From Hygrophila difformis (taxonomy: Eukaryota; Streptophyta; Magnoliopsida; Lamiales; Acanthaceae), in assembly GCA_030278955.1 (NCBI GenBank), contig JAOANR010000006.1:26791763-26855762 (forward strand): a stretch of 64,000 bases of DNA, given 5' to 3'. This document shows, piece after piece, positions 53,456-64,000 of this stretch. Position numbers and translations under genes: made by a program. Numbering within the stretch: position 1 is the stretch's first letter; each line of letters begins with the position of its first letter. Under the pieces are notes generated by a model. It saw only the letters and a program-made list of their open reading frames with translations. It made no database searches and was not told where the DNA came from.

Positions 53456-56400
53456 TGAAACTTTTGACAATTTCCGCACGAGTATTTTCTAAAATATATT
53501 AAGATTGTCACTTTTATTACTCATGTGGGAAACTTTGATTTCGAATGGCGCCATGAAAATCTTGACAATGACGCCATGAAACTTTTGACAATTTCCACAC
53601 AAGAATATTTTCCAAAATATCAAGTTTGAATTTATTAAATGAAAAGAGTTATGATTTATGGAAGGGGTTTAAGGATATATTAAGGTTGTCACGTTTTTAT
53701 TACTCGTGTTAAAAAACTGTGGTCCGAAAGCGCACGGTGTCAAAAATTGCAGTAATTTATAGTAAGACCGGATCGTTCACTGGAGGATGTGCGATAGAAG
53801 CAGGGCCCATGTCGTTTACTAAGATTTTCCACTCGGTTACTTGTTTCAGTTTTGCATTGGTTTCTAACAACTACTTGACATAATTTAAACTAGATTATGA
53901 AAGTAGTAAAAGTTACACTATAAAGCATAGTAAAATTATTCTAAAAAGCAATTAAATCTATTCTAAGAAAGTAATAAGATTATGCTAAGAAGGCGGATAA
54001 AATTATTCTACGAAAGCAGATTTAAAATGTGACAGAAGGGACAGGGAGAAAATAATAAAGATTGGACAAGATTCAGATGAAACACAATTAAACTTCCATT
54101 TTAATTACATAGATCTTTGGTTGGGATAATTCATCAGTTAGCTAACTCTCATGCTTTCTAACTATGTTCCCTTTAACAGACAGGTACTTATAATCAGAAT
54201 TTACATGCTCTTAAGACCTCAATTTCTAAGATACCACAGATTAATAACTCCCCCTGCCGAGGTATGTTATTTCTCCATGGTGGATAAGCAACACCTAAAA
54301 TATCATTAGTTGACATGCCAAGTACGCCTACCATCCCCCTTGTCACACCCAATAGTCCAGATAAAATCCCGAACTAATCCACAACTCTTAAACCTTACAA
54401 CCGGCGGCCAACCTCTAATTCTTCCGAGTGACCTCTATAAAAGCATTTAAATGAAAGCGGTAAAGAAAGCAGTAAAGAAAGCATTTAAAAACCTATCACT
54501 CGGAAGCCTCAAAAGCTATCTCATTCCGTTAGCATAAAAGAGCTCCTGGTTTCGATGACCAGATGCAGATTTAGAACTTCCCAAATATCAGTAAGCCAGA
54601 TAGCTTATAATATCCGGTTAATTATGAGATACAAACTGAGTGGAACAGACCTGGAAAGATCTATTCCGAATGTACTCACTCAAGACTCAATGCTAGGCTT
54701 TGGCGGGAGAGGATAGTAGTTGAAAGAATACTCAACCCTACCTTAGAAATTAACCAAGGCCTATGTGTCGTTCCTCCAGTATTATTTATCACATCTTATC
54801 TGAATCCATGTGGACACTGATTTGATGCACTACTTAATAGAAGATTTCCAACACACAGTAATTTTGAGAAAACAATTGATATTTGAAAATCATTCCCTAC
54901 ACAGGTACTAAACTCTCAATTAAAACACATATCATTTCAGTCTAGATGAGACCTAATCGCTGACTCTGCTTCTAGTTTCCCAAAATCAATCCCCAGTAGA
55001 AATTGAATTAGTCATAACTGTGAAATTATCCCTTACTCAGATCCGGACTTTATAAAGTGATTTTTGTGGAAATTTATTATGCAGCATCTGATTTAGATCA
55101 AGACTTCTTTGTCTAAGGAGAAGGATCCCCAAAATATTATAGACCACAATATCTACATAATAATATCATGCATACATGTATATGAGAAGTAAAATAAAAT
55201 ACCCCAAAATATATGGTGGGATTAGACAGAATTTGATATACAAAGATGGATTAGCCTTGAGATAAGGAGAATTGGCTAAAAGAGTGCCAGAAATAACTGG
55301 GGTTGTCTGGACTGCAAACATCTGCTATCCAGTTCCCAATTATTCCAGATTGAATGGTTTTTAGATAGTAAGAAACCCTTAATGTCAGTGATCGCTACCA
55401 TCAAGAGTCCTACTATCCATGAGAGAGTAAAAACCCACATGTTTTCTTGCTACAGTACGATTATAACAGTGTTGATCGACACTGTTTAACATTACTTATG
55501 GCTCGAAATTCAGGTTGAAATTAAGATAAAGAGAAGAAAACTGTATCTAATTAGGAATTGGCTGAGTGGCTAATCGTTATCCCCGTGAAGGGACCTTTTT
55601 GCCGTAGCTTCCACCAATCACTAACCAGACCATGCAAAATAACGAGTAATAATTAATACACAGAAGACGAGCTAATCGTTATCCTGGTGAAGGGACCTTT
55701 TTGCCAACATTGATCTGTGATATCTCTTATTACTCGTTCATACACACAAGTAATGAGAAAAGGTGAAATTAAAAGAATGTTTTTGGTATTGTGTAAGTAT
55801 TAATCACACAATGATATAGACACTAATGGGTTGAGGTGTGTAATGGATAAAATTAAATGCAATGGGCCTAAGTCCAATACATCCATGCAACTTACACAAT
55901 TCAGGAAAATAAAATAGTTTTTTGAGTTTTAAAATAGAGAGGGGAGGTCAATTCGGTCTACTGCAATGTAAACTGAATTGTCTATGCATGAGAAATGAAG
56001 TGCTATCTTACCCAATTAATCATAGTAAGGTTGGGAAATAACATCATCTAATTCGGTTTGTCAAGCAATTCGGTATAGACCGAATTGGACAAACCGAATT
56101 GATGGGGTTATCCCCTTACTCAAATTTGGCTAAGGCATTTGCTTCAAAAGGAGTGTTTAATTTTATTTACCAGGATGATTCGGTATAGACCGAATTGGTA
56201 AACCAAATTGGTTTAACAAGGAAAATAAACTAAGGCATGAAGGGATGATAATGCATACAATGAGGTTTCCAAACCAATTTGGTCTATGTGCGCAATCTGG
56301 TATAAACCGAATTGCATAGATCGAATTGCATGGGAACTTCATGAGGATATGAACAAACAACATTTTTATCATGCAATTCGGTCTTCATGGGCAATTCGAT

Positions 56401-56776
56401 TTAAACCGAATTGCCTTAGATCGAATTACATGACATTTTCTCATGAAGGAAATAAACAAACATTTTGTGTCATGCACTTCAGTCTTCATGGGCAATTCAG
56501 TATAGACCGAATTGCCTTAGACCGAATTGCATGGCATTTTCACATGTGTATATATTTTTTTTTGTTTACAAATATCACTGCAGTTTCTAAGTTGATACGG
56601 TTTATGATAGATGGGATTGACCCCATCACTCATTTCACATCAATGTTATCTCGCGGCCATACTTGTAAATATTTTGTGGTTATCCATAATCATGCATGTT
56701 CAGTGGATAAAATCATGGAGTAAAACCTAAAGCTACAAACAAATAATTAAAAGAGTAAATAACCTAAAACAACTAT
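53456..56776 (-). repeat. A2 5' LTR (right), cut by T1
   Basis: Direct repeat of 37707-41026 or so, near-identical. It stops at ...AACAACTAT where the left LTR continues with AATTCTAAG. The remaining 1.3 kb, including array B and the TATA-like box, should lie beyond T1 outside the window. Confidence 0.9.
55948..56535 (-). repeat. A2 5' LTR dyad array A (copy)
   Basis: Copy of 40198-40769. The last unit here has an extra outer half-site (AGACCGAATTG near 56520) absent from the left copy, so array units gain or lose pieces. Confidence 0.88.
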
Positions 56777-57089
56777 TGTAACACCCGAGGAAAAACAAAT
56801 TCAAATTGTTTTGAACTACGTCATGACTTGATCCCTTCACAGGGTACGTAGGCAGCTTAGAACTAATTTCTAAGTTCAGTCACGAAATAAATCACAAAAT
56901 ACATCACGAATTAGATCACAAGGACGATAGGAGGTGTTGGAACCAATTTAAACTAGGCTAAGTAGGACACGGAAATGTTGCGAGCGATAAGCCGGACTCG
57001 TAACCAGATTAAGAAGAAGATTCCGAAACGAAGACGACCCAGGGAATCGAGCTAACACGTAGAAAACCGATAGGGGAAGCGAGGGAAGA

Positions 57090-57245
57090 CCCGACGGAAC
57101 ACGCGGACCGCCGAACCGGCCGGTCCGGCCGGCCCGCGCTGTCCGCGCGCCGCCGCGCGGCCACCGCGCGGCCAAAGGCGTCGCGACGCCAGGCCTGGCA
57201 CGCGTGCTCCGCGCTGCCATAGGGGTGGGTGCGCGCCACCTCCGC
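57090..57245 (+). repeat. GC-rich CGCG cluster in the T1 LTR
   Basis: Closely packed GCGCGC, CCGCGCGG and GGCCGGTCCGGCCGGCC-like motifs; a CpG-dense island in otherwise AT-rich LTR. Same kind of cluster as 14820-14930 in T0. Confidence 0.7.
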
Positions 57246-58651
57246 GCCAGAGGGGCTGAAGGTGTAATCTTTCCATTCGGGGGTGATTTTCTTGCCTAAA
57301 TTACAATTCCCTTCGAGGGAAACCGAATTCCAGCCTTAAGGAAGGCTTAAGGGCGGCTGGGGAGCCTCAAAAGCCCTAATCCCACAGAAACCCATCCCCA
57401 CCATACTCACAAACTCCCTCTCCAAGCCAAACTCTCCCGACGAAGCTTTCCGGCGAACATTCCGCCGACGAAGAGGTGAACGGGACTGAGCCACGACTTC
57501 ATAGAACCTTGGTAAGTCTTAATATAGCATTTCATCCGTCCATGAGTCTCCGAAACTTGAATTCTAACACTATTTCCTTACTACGATTTCACGTCGGAAA
57601 ACGAACAAAAAGCGATCGGAGAAGTTGGCCGTTCGTCGTGACCCTAGGACGTCTGGAAACCCAATCCAGCGACCCTATCATCATTCTAAGTAAGTTAAAA
57701 CCTTACTCACAAATTTTCGTGGTTGTTTGTTGTTTAAATCTCAAGATATAGGCTTGTAACAAAAATCGGTTTTCAAAAACCCTATTTTCGTCCAATTTTA
57801 AAGACTCGCCAAAAACTCGACCTTCGGGAATTCAAACCGAAAACTTTTCAACATAAAAGTTGTTCCTAACACCTTTATCTATCATGTGTCCAAATTTCAG
57901 CCATTGACATTAAGTTTTGCTATCCCAAATTCCGCCGTGAACTTTCTGTATCGAACCGAACGATTTAAATCTGTGACAGATTCCTTCATTCAACTTGATG
58001 CATGTTTTTCACCCATTTTTCGAATGATTCAACTTTGCATTCCTAAACAAACGTTGTAGATAATTGTGTCTAGATTATGCATATAAAATTTCACGGATTT
58101 TGGTTTTCATTTGATATGTCAAACGGCCGAGTTTTTAAAACTGTTTTGAAATCGTTTTAAGGGCCATGAGTATGCAGTGAGTTGCACTCGATTTTTGAGT
58201 ACCAAGAATTCATTATTTCCAAATTCTTAAAACATGAAAGTTGTTCCTTAATGTGTTGTGTAGTTACTGTAAAAATTTCACATCGATTAGTTTTGAAATG
58301 AATTTTTAATCGGCGTTGCACGAACCTGTGACGAAAACAGTTTTTAAGACATGAATTATTCCTTGCAATAAACTCGAATTTCAACTCACTTCGGAACCTT
58401 ATTTCCAAAAACTTAAAACATGAAAGTTGTTCGTGTGTGTGTTTTTGAATTACTGTAAAAATTTCAGAATTTTTGGTGTAAAGACGAATTTTTAATTAAG
58501 AAAGGCGTAAACTGCCTCGAATAAGATTTTTCGAACATAAGAAAACTCGAACTATGAAACGCGATATCGATCACTTGATAACTTTGAAATACGAACTTTC
58601 GAAAAATCCCGTTCACTAGGCTGAGCCGATCTTCATACTATCATTATCTTT

Positions 58652-58868
58652 GAGACTGCCTCGTTAGTGGTCTCCTTACTATCTGAGATTGCCTCGTTAG
58701 TGATCTCGCGCGCTGTATTTGTGGATCGCCTCGTTAGTGGTCCTACTATCTTTTTGGATCGCCTCGTTAGTGGTCCTACTATCTTTGAGACTGCCTCGTT
58801 AGTGGTCTCCCATTGTTTGGACTGCCTCGTTAGTGGTCCTATGTTGAGATTGCCTCGTTAGTGATCTC
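58652..58868 (+). repeat. Seven-copy hairpin array with compensating stems (T1 LTR)
   Basis: An invariant 13-nt loop (T/C)GCCTCGTTAGTG occurs seven times, starting units at 58652, 58685, 58723, 58756, 58787, 58819 and 58846. Flanking arms pair in every copy: GAGAC/GTCTC, GAGAT/ATCTC, GGAT/GTCC (one T-G wobble), the same again, GAGAC/GTCTC, GGAC/GTCC, GAGAT/ATCTC. Spacing is irregular (27-38 bp), so this is not a simple recent tandem duplication. Confidence 0.85.
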
Positions 58869-59537
58869 CCGGTATGGTGTCCTCTTCTTAGTCTACGGGA
58901 TGAAAAGTAAAAGACTTGTGTGAGTGTTTCATTATGCTTAAATCGTATTTTTCATGTCTTTAATTATGTATTTAAAGTTATGCATTTTAATTTATGCTTT
59001 AAATTACGCTTTTAAGATTAAGCCCTTTTATCGTGTTTTTCCGCTGCTAATAAACTTCGTATTTTTAACTCTCGTACGGTAAGCGAAGTCTTTAGTTTAA
59101 ACACCTGTAACCCCTTTTATTTGTTAGTTAGGGATTAACTTACTCAGTATATTTTTATACTGACAACCGTTGTCATTTTCCTTTTTTTTACAGAGTACGT
59201 CGAGTGACGCATTGCATATGCACTTGGGGGAAATCATAACGGACATTTTAAATTTCTGCATCGTACTGTTTTTACCGGGTCTGTTAAACCCGAGGATTTG
59301 GCCATGTTGGCCGTGATTTTACTTTCCGCTGCACTTACTTTATTTATTTTCCGCGCATGATAATTTCTACTATCGTACTAAGTATTATAAATTTCCGGAC
59401 TAAATCTTGAAATGTTTTAAATCTTTTCATACCCACAAGCCTTGCATGTCCTTAGCGAGCTCGGGAAGCCGTGTCTTTCTAGGGAAATGCGGCGGTGACA
59501 TCCCGGCCTGGGTTATCAAATCCGGGGTGTTACAAGT

Positions 59538-59550
59538 TGGTATCAGAGCC
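59538..59550 (+). promoter_or_regulatory. Primer binding site (tRNA-iMet type) of T1
   Basis: TGGTATCAGAGCC, three bases after the LTR end. The 330 bp from here to the next ORF hold nothing recognised. Confidence 0.93.
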
Positions 59551-59882
59551 CGGAAAATTTTTAAAGCTACTACTATTATTTTAAACCATTATTTTTAAGC
59601 CCAAGTGTTATTTCTTTTAAAATTATTTATTTGACTACTAGTATTATTTTTAGCCCAAAAATCTATAATCCTTTTTACATAGTCCAAAATCTTAGCCAAA
59701 GAAATATTAAATTTTGGCCCACTATAGAGGCCCAACCTTTAGCAATTTACTTTAAAGATAAATTGAATTTTTTTTCTATGGGGAAGGGACTTGCACTTGC
59801 ATGTTGCATATAGATTTAAATTTGTGCATATCTTAGCTTTGCCTGAAAAACGTCTAACTCTAACCTACCTTGTTAACAATAG

Positions 59883-60578
59883 ATGGCTTCCCCAAACGTA
59901 AACATGATCAACCTACTGATGAGGTTGATTGAAGCATACCTCGAATCTCCTCAAAACGTGAACAACTTCAGACTAAGGGTAGAGCAAATGGAAGCTAACT
60001 TGGGCCACCTAACTAATCTGGGCCAAGCAGGACATCAAAATATAACCCAACTCCAAATCCAAATCAACGAACTCCAGACCCGCGAGACTGAGCTTCGCAC
60101 CCAGATTGACGACGTAGAGACCCAAGCAGGGGTCTTGGGACATCAACTGCATCACCTGAAGGATGATCTGCTTCCACCTGCCCCACTCAACCCAGGAACT
60201 CCTCCTGTAACTAGCCTCGTTATTGACCCTGTCGCTGTCCCTGCAGCCGTCCAAACCCCAGTTGCAATCGTTGATCCTGCTCCTGTTGCTGGGCCCAGTT
60301 GGCCAGCCAGCCCAGTGTTCCATGGGCCCCTTGGCACGGGCACCATCGAGGAATCAAGTGACCACCTACCCTTCGCAGGATTAGAGATTTTTGATGCATT
60401 ATTCCCATTGTTCTCCTTTTCTATTTTCCCAAACTATTTTCAGGATCTTTGCTACTTGTCGCTTGTATCGAAACAAAAACTTCTACTAGGCAATAAAGTC
60501 ACAAACACTTATTTTACACACCATCTTTATATCTTAACAAAGCGCCGACAGACAAACAACGCATCTATTTCTGCATAA
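59883..60578 (+). CDS. Extra coiled-coil ORF upstream of T1 gag
   Basis: A 231-residue frame starting MASPNVNMINLLMRLIEAYL. Residues 25-100 form heptads (LRVEQMEANLGHL, IQINELQTRETELRTQI, LGHQLHHLKDDLL) typical of a coiled coil. Residues 100-160 are rich in proline, alanine and valine. The last 50 residues look like read-through into non-coding sequence, so the functional protein may end near residue 165. Not recognised as a standard Gag or Pol domain. Placed between the primer site and gag, it could be translated first from the genomic RNA. The alternative is a chance ORF, but its length and codon-like regularity argue against that. Confidence 0.55.
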   Translation: MASPNVNMINLLMRLIEAYLESPQNVNNFRLRVEQMEANLGHLTNLGQAGHQNITQLQIQINELQTRETELRTQIDDVETQAGVLGHQLHHLKDDLLPPAPLNPGTPPVTSLVIDPVAVPAAVQTPVAIVDPAPVAGPSWPASPVFHGPLGTGTIEESSDHLPFAGLEIFDALFPLFSFSIFPNYFQDLCYLSLVSKQKLLLGNKVTNTYFTHHLYILTKRRQTNNASISA

Positions 60579-60707
60579 CAAAACGACAAGTACCTCAGAC
60601 CCTAAAACAACCAACTCCTGATAAGCACCATACAATTCAGCAAAACCTTTTTTTTCCACACTTTATCGAATCTCCCTGAACTTTACACCTTCCTTGGTTG
60701 TAACAGG

Positions 60708-62357
60708 ATGGCACCTCGAGGACGACCAAGGACCTTCCCTGCCACCCCCAACACCCACGGCACGCCGGGACAACCCAATAAGCAGGCACCTGACGCGGAG
60801 ATGCCGAACCCGGCAGGACCAATGCCCAACCCTGCGGAAGGGCGATTGAGAAATATGGAAGAATTACTAATCGCACTGGGTAATGCTTACGTTAACCAGG
60901 GTGGAGCTGCCGCGGCACCACCACCGGAAGCGAGGATCAACTACTTGGCTGCGGTGAACCCCTACCGACCTCCTTATTACGTCGGGGAGGAAGACCCTGC
61001 TAAGCTGGAAGAATGGTTGAGAACCTTCGACAAATTGCTAAAGGCGGTGAGATGCCCGGAGGGGGAGAAGGTCCACGTGGCCTCGTACTATCTGGGTGGC
61101 GAGGCCGACGACTGGTGGCAGGCTACCCAAGGGAAGCTGGCAGAGGATGATGAACCTTACTCGTGGAACGAGTTCATGGAGTTACTCCGGGAGCGCTTCT
61201 ACCCGATGAGTACTAAGGCAGCACTGTACGAGGAGTTCTCATCCCTGAAGCAGGGAGAGAAATCTGTTCAAGAATACTATGCACGGTTTAAGGAGTTGGT
61301 GAGATTTGCGCCCAGGATGGTACCTACTGACGGGGAGAAGGCGCAAAAGTTCGAAATGGGATTGAACTTGTCGATTCGAGAGGTGATCACTGGAGTTAAC
61401 TACCCGGACCTGCAATCTGTCTACGATCGGGCAGTAGCAATAGCACGAGTGCAACAGCTAAAGAGGAAGGCTGCTGGGGAATCTAGCCGAGGGGCGCAAG
61501 GCCCAGATAAGAGGAACAGGGATAACCAGACAAGCAACACTACTGGCGGGGACAACTTTCGGCGAGGGCCGAACGGGAATGCTCAGAACAACAATGGTCG
61601 GAATGTCAACCAAGGAGGAAGAGTGCCGCCGTGCCCAAGGTGTGGCAGGCCGCACCTGGTAAGGAGATGTCCTCAGATGGGCGAGTGCTTCCGGTGCGGC
61701 CGAATTGGCCATCGGAGGGAGGAATGTCGAACCCGACTCGAGAACATCACGAAAAGAGAAGACTTGGTCATTGGACCTAACGAGCCGTTCAACCAGGGAG
61801 GTAGGGATGGCAACAATCAAGGATATCGGCCTCCTCTGAATCCGAACCAACGCCCTCCGAACCAGCAGGAAAACGCAAACCCAAATCAAAACCAGCCAGC
61901 CAATCAAGGGAGGCCGATGGGGAGGTTGAACGTGATCAACCAGGCTGACATACCCGCGCAGGGTGACGTGATGGCAGGTACTTTCCATGTCCTAAGTACT
62001 CCACTTAGAGTCTTATTTGATTCCGGAGCCAGTTGTTCGATTGTATCTTCGAGAGTCGTAACTGAACTAGATCTACCTAAGTGCGAGATAATTAGCTTAG
62101 GCATCCAACTGCCCTCTGGAGAAGTAATAGCATGCTCTAAACGCTACAATGGAATACCTATAGTGATAAAGAACGTAGAGTTTTTCGCAAACTTGGTAGA
62201 GTTCAACGTCAGAGACTTTGACGTCATACTAGGAATGGATTGGCTAACCCGGTATAAGGCCGTGATCGAGTGCCAAAAGCAAAAGATCACGCTGTCGAAA
62301 AGTAGGGGAAAAGAGTCATCTTCTACTCTCAACCCCCTAAGAAATCTAACAAGATAG
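60708..62357 (+). CDS. T1 gag and aspartic protease
   Basis: About 549 residues starting [18 protein letters not shown]. Gag core: [32 protein letters not shown] and [33 protein letters not shown]. Two zinc motifs: C-x2-C-x3-H-x4-C ([13 protein letters not shown]) and C-x2-C-x4-H-x4-C ([14 protein letters not shown]). Then a glutamine/asparagine linker and the protease ([24 protein letters not shown]). The frame ends at TAG 62355-62357; RT continues in the -1 frame, which opens at 62306. ATG 60708 is the first in this frame after the upstream ORF and matches the family start. Confidence 0.9.
   Translation: MAPRGRPRTFPATPNTHGTPGQPNKQAPDAEMPNPAGPMPNPAEGRLRNMEELLIALGNAYVNQGGAAAAPPPEARINYLAAVNPYRPPYYVGEEDPAKLEEWLRTFDKLLKAVRCPEGEKVHVASYYLGGEADDWWQATQGKLAEDDEPYSWNEFMELLRERFYPMSTKAALYEEFSSLKQGEKSVQEYYARFKELVRFAPRMVPTDGEKAQKFEMGLNLSIREVITGVNYPDLQSVYDRAVAIARVQQLKRKAAGESSRGAQGPDKRNRDNQTSNTTGGDNFRRGPNGNAQNNNGRNVNQGGRVPPCPRCGRPHLVRRCPQMGECFRCGRIGHRREECRTRLENITKREDLVIGPNEPFNQGGRDGNNQGYRPPLNPNQRPPNQQENANPNQNQPANQGRPMGRLNVINQADIPAQGDVMAGTFHVLSTPLRVLFDSGASCSIVSSRVVTELDLPKCEIISLGIQLPSGEVIACSKRYNGIPIVIKNVEFFANLVEFNVRDFDVILGMDWLTRYKAVIECQKQKITLSKSRGKESSSTLNPLRNLTR
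62306..62312 (+). promoter_or_regulatory. Possible -1 ribosomal frameshift heptamer
   Basis: GGGAAAA read as G-GGA-AAA in the gag-protease frame fits X-XXY-YYZ. The -1 frame is open from exactly this point (a TAG in that frame sits at 62303-62305) through the rest of the window. No strong downstream stem was found by eye. A one-base deletion is the plain alternative. Confidence 0.4.
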
Positions 62358-64000
62358 TCAACGTCCTAGAGTTAGGTAGCCTAATGCGTAAGGGCCACGC
62401 GCTATACGCATGCTACGTTCACAACCTCAAGGCTGAAGGAGTAAATATAGACAACATTCCGGTGGTGAGAGAGTACCCGGATGTGTTCCCAGAGGACGTT
62501 CCTGGCATGCCCCCTGAGAGGGATCTCGAGTTCACCATAGATCTCATCCCGGGAACGGAACCTGTATCAAAGGCTCCTTACCGCATGGCACCGCCGGAGA
62601 TGAAGGAGCTAAAGGAGCAGCTCGAAGAATTGCTGGAAAAGGGATATATCAGACCGAGTACGTCTCCATGGGGAGCACTGGTCTTGTTCGTCAAAAAGAA
62701 GGATGGGAGTCTGAGACTGTGTATCGACTATAGAGGACTTAATCAAGTCACTATCAAGAACAAGTACCCGTTGCCCAGAATCGAGGATCTGTTTGACCAG
62801 CTGAAGGGAGCTACTGTGTTCTCCAAGATCGACCTGCGTTCGGGATATCATCAGCTGCGAATTGCTGAGAAGGACATCCCAAAGACAGCGTTCAGGACTC
62901 GCTATGGACACTACGAATTCACAATACTGTCATTCGGATTGACGAACGCCCCGGCGATGTTCATGGACCTCATGAACAACGTGTTCCGAGGACTATTAGA
63001 TCAATGCGTAGTGGTATTCATAGACGACATCTTGGTCTACTCAAGGGACGAGGAAGAACATTCCGAGCACTTACATAAAGTGCTGAGGATCCTCCGAGAA
63101 AATCAGCTATATGGGAAGTTGTCCAAATGCGACTTCTGGCTGAGGGAAGTAACATTCCTTGGGCATATCGTATCCGCCAGCGGAGTGGCGGTAGACCCGG
63201 CAAAGATCTCGGCTGTAACCGAGTGGGTACCACCGAAGAGCCCAACGGAGATAAGAAGTTTTCTCGGACTGGCGGGCCACTACAGGCGATTTGTCCAAGA
63301 CTTCTCCAAAATCGCCCGCCCATTGACCCAACTGCTGAAGAAGGGGGTGAAGTACGACTGGACTGGCGAGTGCGAAGCCGCATTCCAGGAGCTGAAGAAA
63401 CGACTTACCACGGCGCCGGTGTTGGCGTTACCATCAGAGGATGGAGACTTCGAGGTGTATAGCGACGCCTCGAGAGAAGGACTGGGATGCGTACTGATGC
63501 AGGATCAAAAAGTCATAGCGTACGCATCACGACAGCTGAAACCGCACGAGCAAAACTACCCGACGCACGACCTGGAACTGGCCGCGGTCGTGTTCGCCCT
63601 GAAAATCTGGAGACACTATCTCTATGGGCGGAAGTGTCGGATGTTCACCGACCATAAGAGCCTCAAGTACATATTCACGCAAAGAGAACTGAACTTGAGG
63701 CAGAGGAGATGGTTGGAACTGATCAAAGATTACGACCTAGAAGTCGCGTATCACGAGGGCAAGGCCAACGTCGTGGCTGACGCCTTGAGTCGGAAGGCGC
63801 AACACGTCACGAACTCACTGGTGATACCGGCCGAATTGTACAGAGATTTGGCGAAATTAAGCCTGGAACTGGTGCATCCCGGTACGGTAACCGAGGTCGT
63901 CAACGCGATGGTAGTAAGCCCTACCGTATTCGAAGAGATACGACTCGCCCAGTCGAGTGACGAACAGATGGAGGAAGTAAGGAGAAGCATTGCCGAAGGA
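62306..64000 (+). CDS. T1 pol: reverse transcriptase, RNase H and start of integrase (partial)
   Basis: A stop-free frame of about 565 codons to the window edge. [45 protein letters not shown] and the catalytic FIDD at about 63016. RNase [49 protein letters not shown]. It ends in the linker before the integrase zinc finger. It is reached from gag-protease only by a -1 step at 62306-62312. The open frame and intact catalytic residues suggest a young element. Typical of Tekay/Del; the integrase and chromodomain lie beyond the window. Confidence 0.9.

Larger units (their letters stand above)
37707..56776 (-). mobile_element. Athila-type element A2 with gag-pol and an F-box accessory gene
   Basis: Left LTR 37707-42317 and right LTR 53456-56776 (cut by T1). 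On the minus strand: 5' LTR (right), tRNA-Asp primer site, gag, protease, RT, RNase H, integrase, hairpin, dyad array, accessory F-box gene with intron, 3' region, 3' LTR (left). The left flank CTTAC (37702-37706) is the expected target duplication; its partner is outside the window. Frames contain a few stops and frameshifts, far fewer than in T0. Confidence 0.9.
56777..59534 (+). repeat. T1 5' LTR, 2.76 kb
   Basis: Starts TGTAACACCCGAGG and ends CGGGGTGTTACA, with the inverted termini TGTAACACC/GGTGTTACA. Contains a GC-rich CGCG cluster (57090-57245) and a hairpin array (58652-58868). Short frames inside are not credible. Confidence 0.9.
56777..64000 (+). mobile_element. Tekay/Del-type Ty3/gypsy element T1, youngest, runs off the window
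   Basis: LTR 56777-59534, tRNA-iMet primer site, extra coiled-coil ORF, gag-protease and an RT/RNase H frame open to the window end. It is inserted in the A2 right LTR, after ACTAT (expected target duplication). It is GC-richer than its surroundings in the coding part, and apart from one frame step it shows no damage, suggesting recent insertion. Confidence 0.9.

Noticed and set aside
56948..57276. Overlapping R/A/G-rich ORFs in the T1 LTR
   Set aside because: They are by-products of the GC-rich CGCG cluster, which has few stop codons; no coding signal.

Overview
This is heterochromatic nuclear DNA of a flowering plant, probably a eudicot; the species cannot be named from the sequence. Almost all of it is transposable elements stacked inside one another: a plant L1-type LINE 3' end, a Ty1/copia remnant, a non-autonomous gag-only LTR element, three Athila-type Ty3/gypsy elements (tRNA-Asp primer site, TGGCGCC...) and two Tekay/Del-type chromovirus-like gypsy elements (tRNA-iMet primer site, TGGTATCAGAGCC). 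No free-standing host gene, tRNA or rRNA was seen.

Layout. 1-1281: decayed LINE end (zinc-binding RT-associated domain, then RNase H). 1696-2420: a pair of inverted repeats, probably an old MITE-like element. 2999-10049: a copia LTR and gag remnant, with a 5.9-kb LTR element (3035-8952; zinc-knuckle gag, no pol) inserted in its LTR. 10051-13950: Athila element A0 (LTR, gag, protease), cut at 13951 by Tekay element T0. T0 has its own LTR split by element A1 (15583-32368, target duplication ATAGA) and its pol cut at 37707 by element A2. A2 (37707-56776, minus strand) is a full Athila with 4.6-kb LTRs, gag, PR, RT, RNase H and IN; its right-hand LTR is cut at 56777 by element T1, which runs off the window with an open pol frame.

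The most unusual material is in A1 and A2. Each has an accessory transcription unit on the minus strand behind the gag-pol position: dyad-repeat array, TATA-like box about 20 bp later, a 38-nt first exon beginning ATG-GC with a GTAAGTTC donor, an intron of 1.4-1.5 kb, then the main exon. In A2 the main exon encodes an F-box protein (one in-frame TAG). In A1 the exon encodes a long charged protein ending in a domain like the plant 'putative plant transposon protein' (Transposase_32) family, and gag-pol is absent. Each element carries its own dyad motif (A1: TACGACGCTA half-sites around CCTAGG; A2: AATTCGGT/ACCGAATT) at three matching places: upstream of the LTR TATA-like box, further downstream in the LTR, and upstream of the accessory gene. 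The surrounding LTR sequence is clearly related between A1 and A2, but the motifs are not. This resembles a self-recognition or private regulatory system; that function is inference.

T1 and T0 carry hairpin arrays in their LTRs whose stems change in a compensating way (T1 at 58652-58868, T0 at 15337-15402). T1 also has a coiled-coil ORF ahead of gag and a possible -1 frameshift site between protease and RT. Several reading frames, especially in T0, A0 and A1, are broken by stops and frameshifts.
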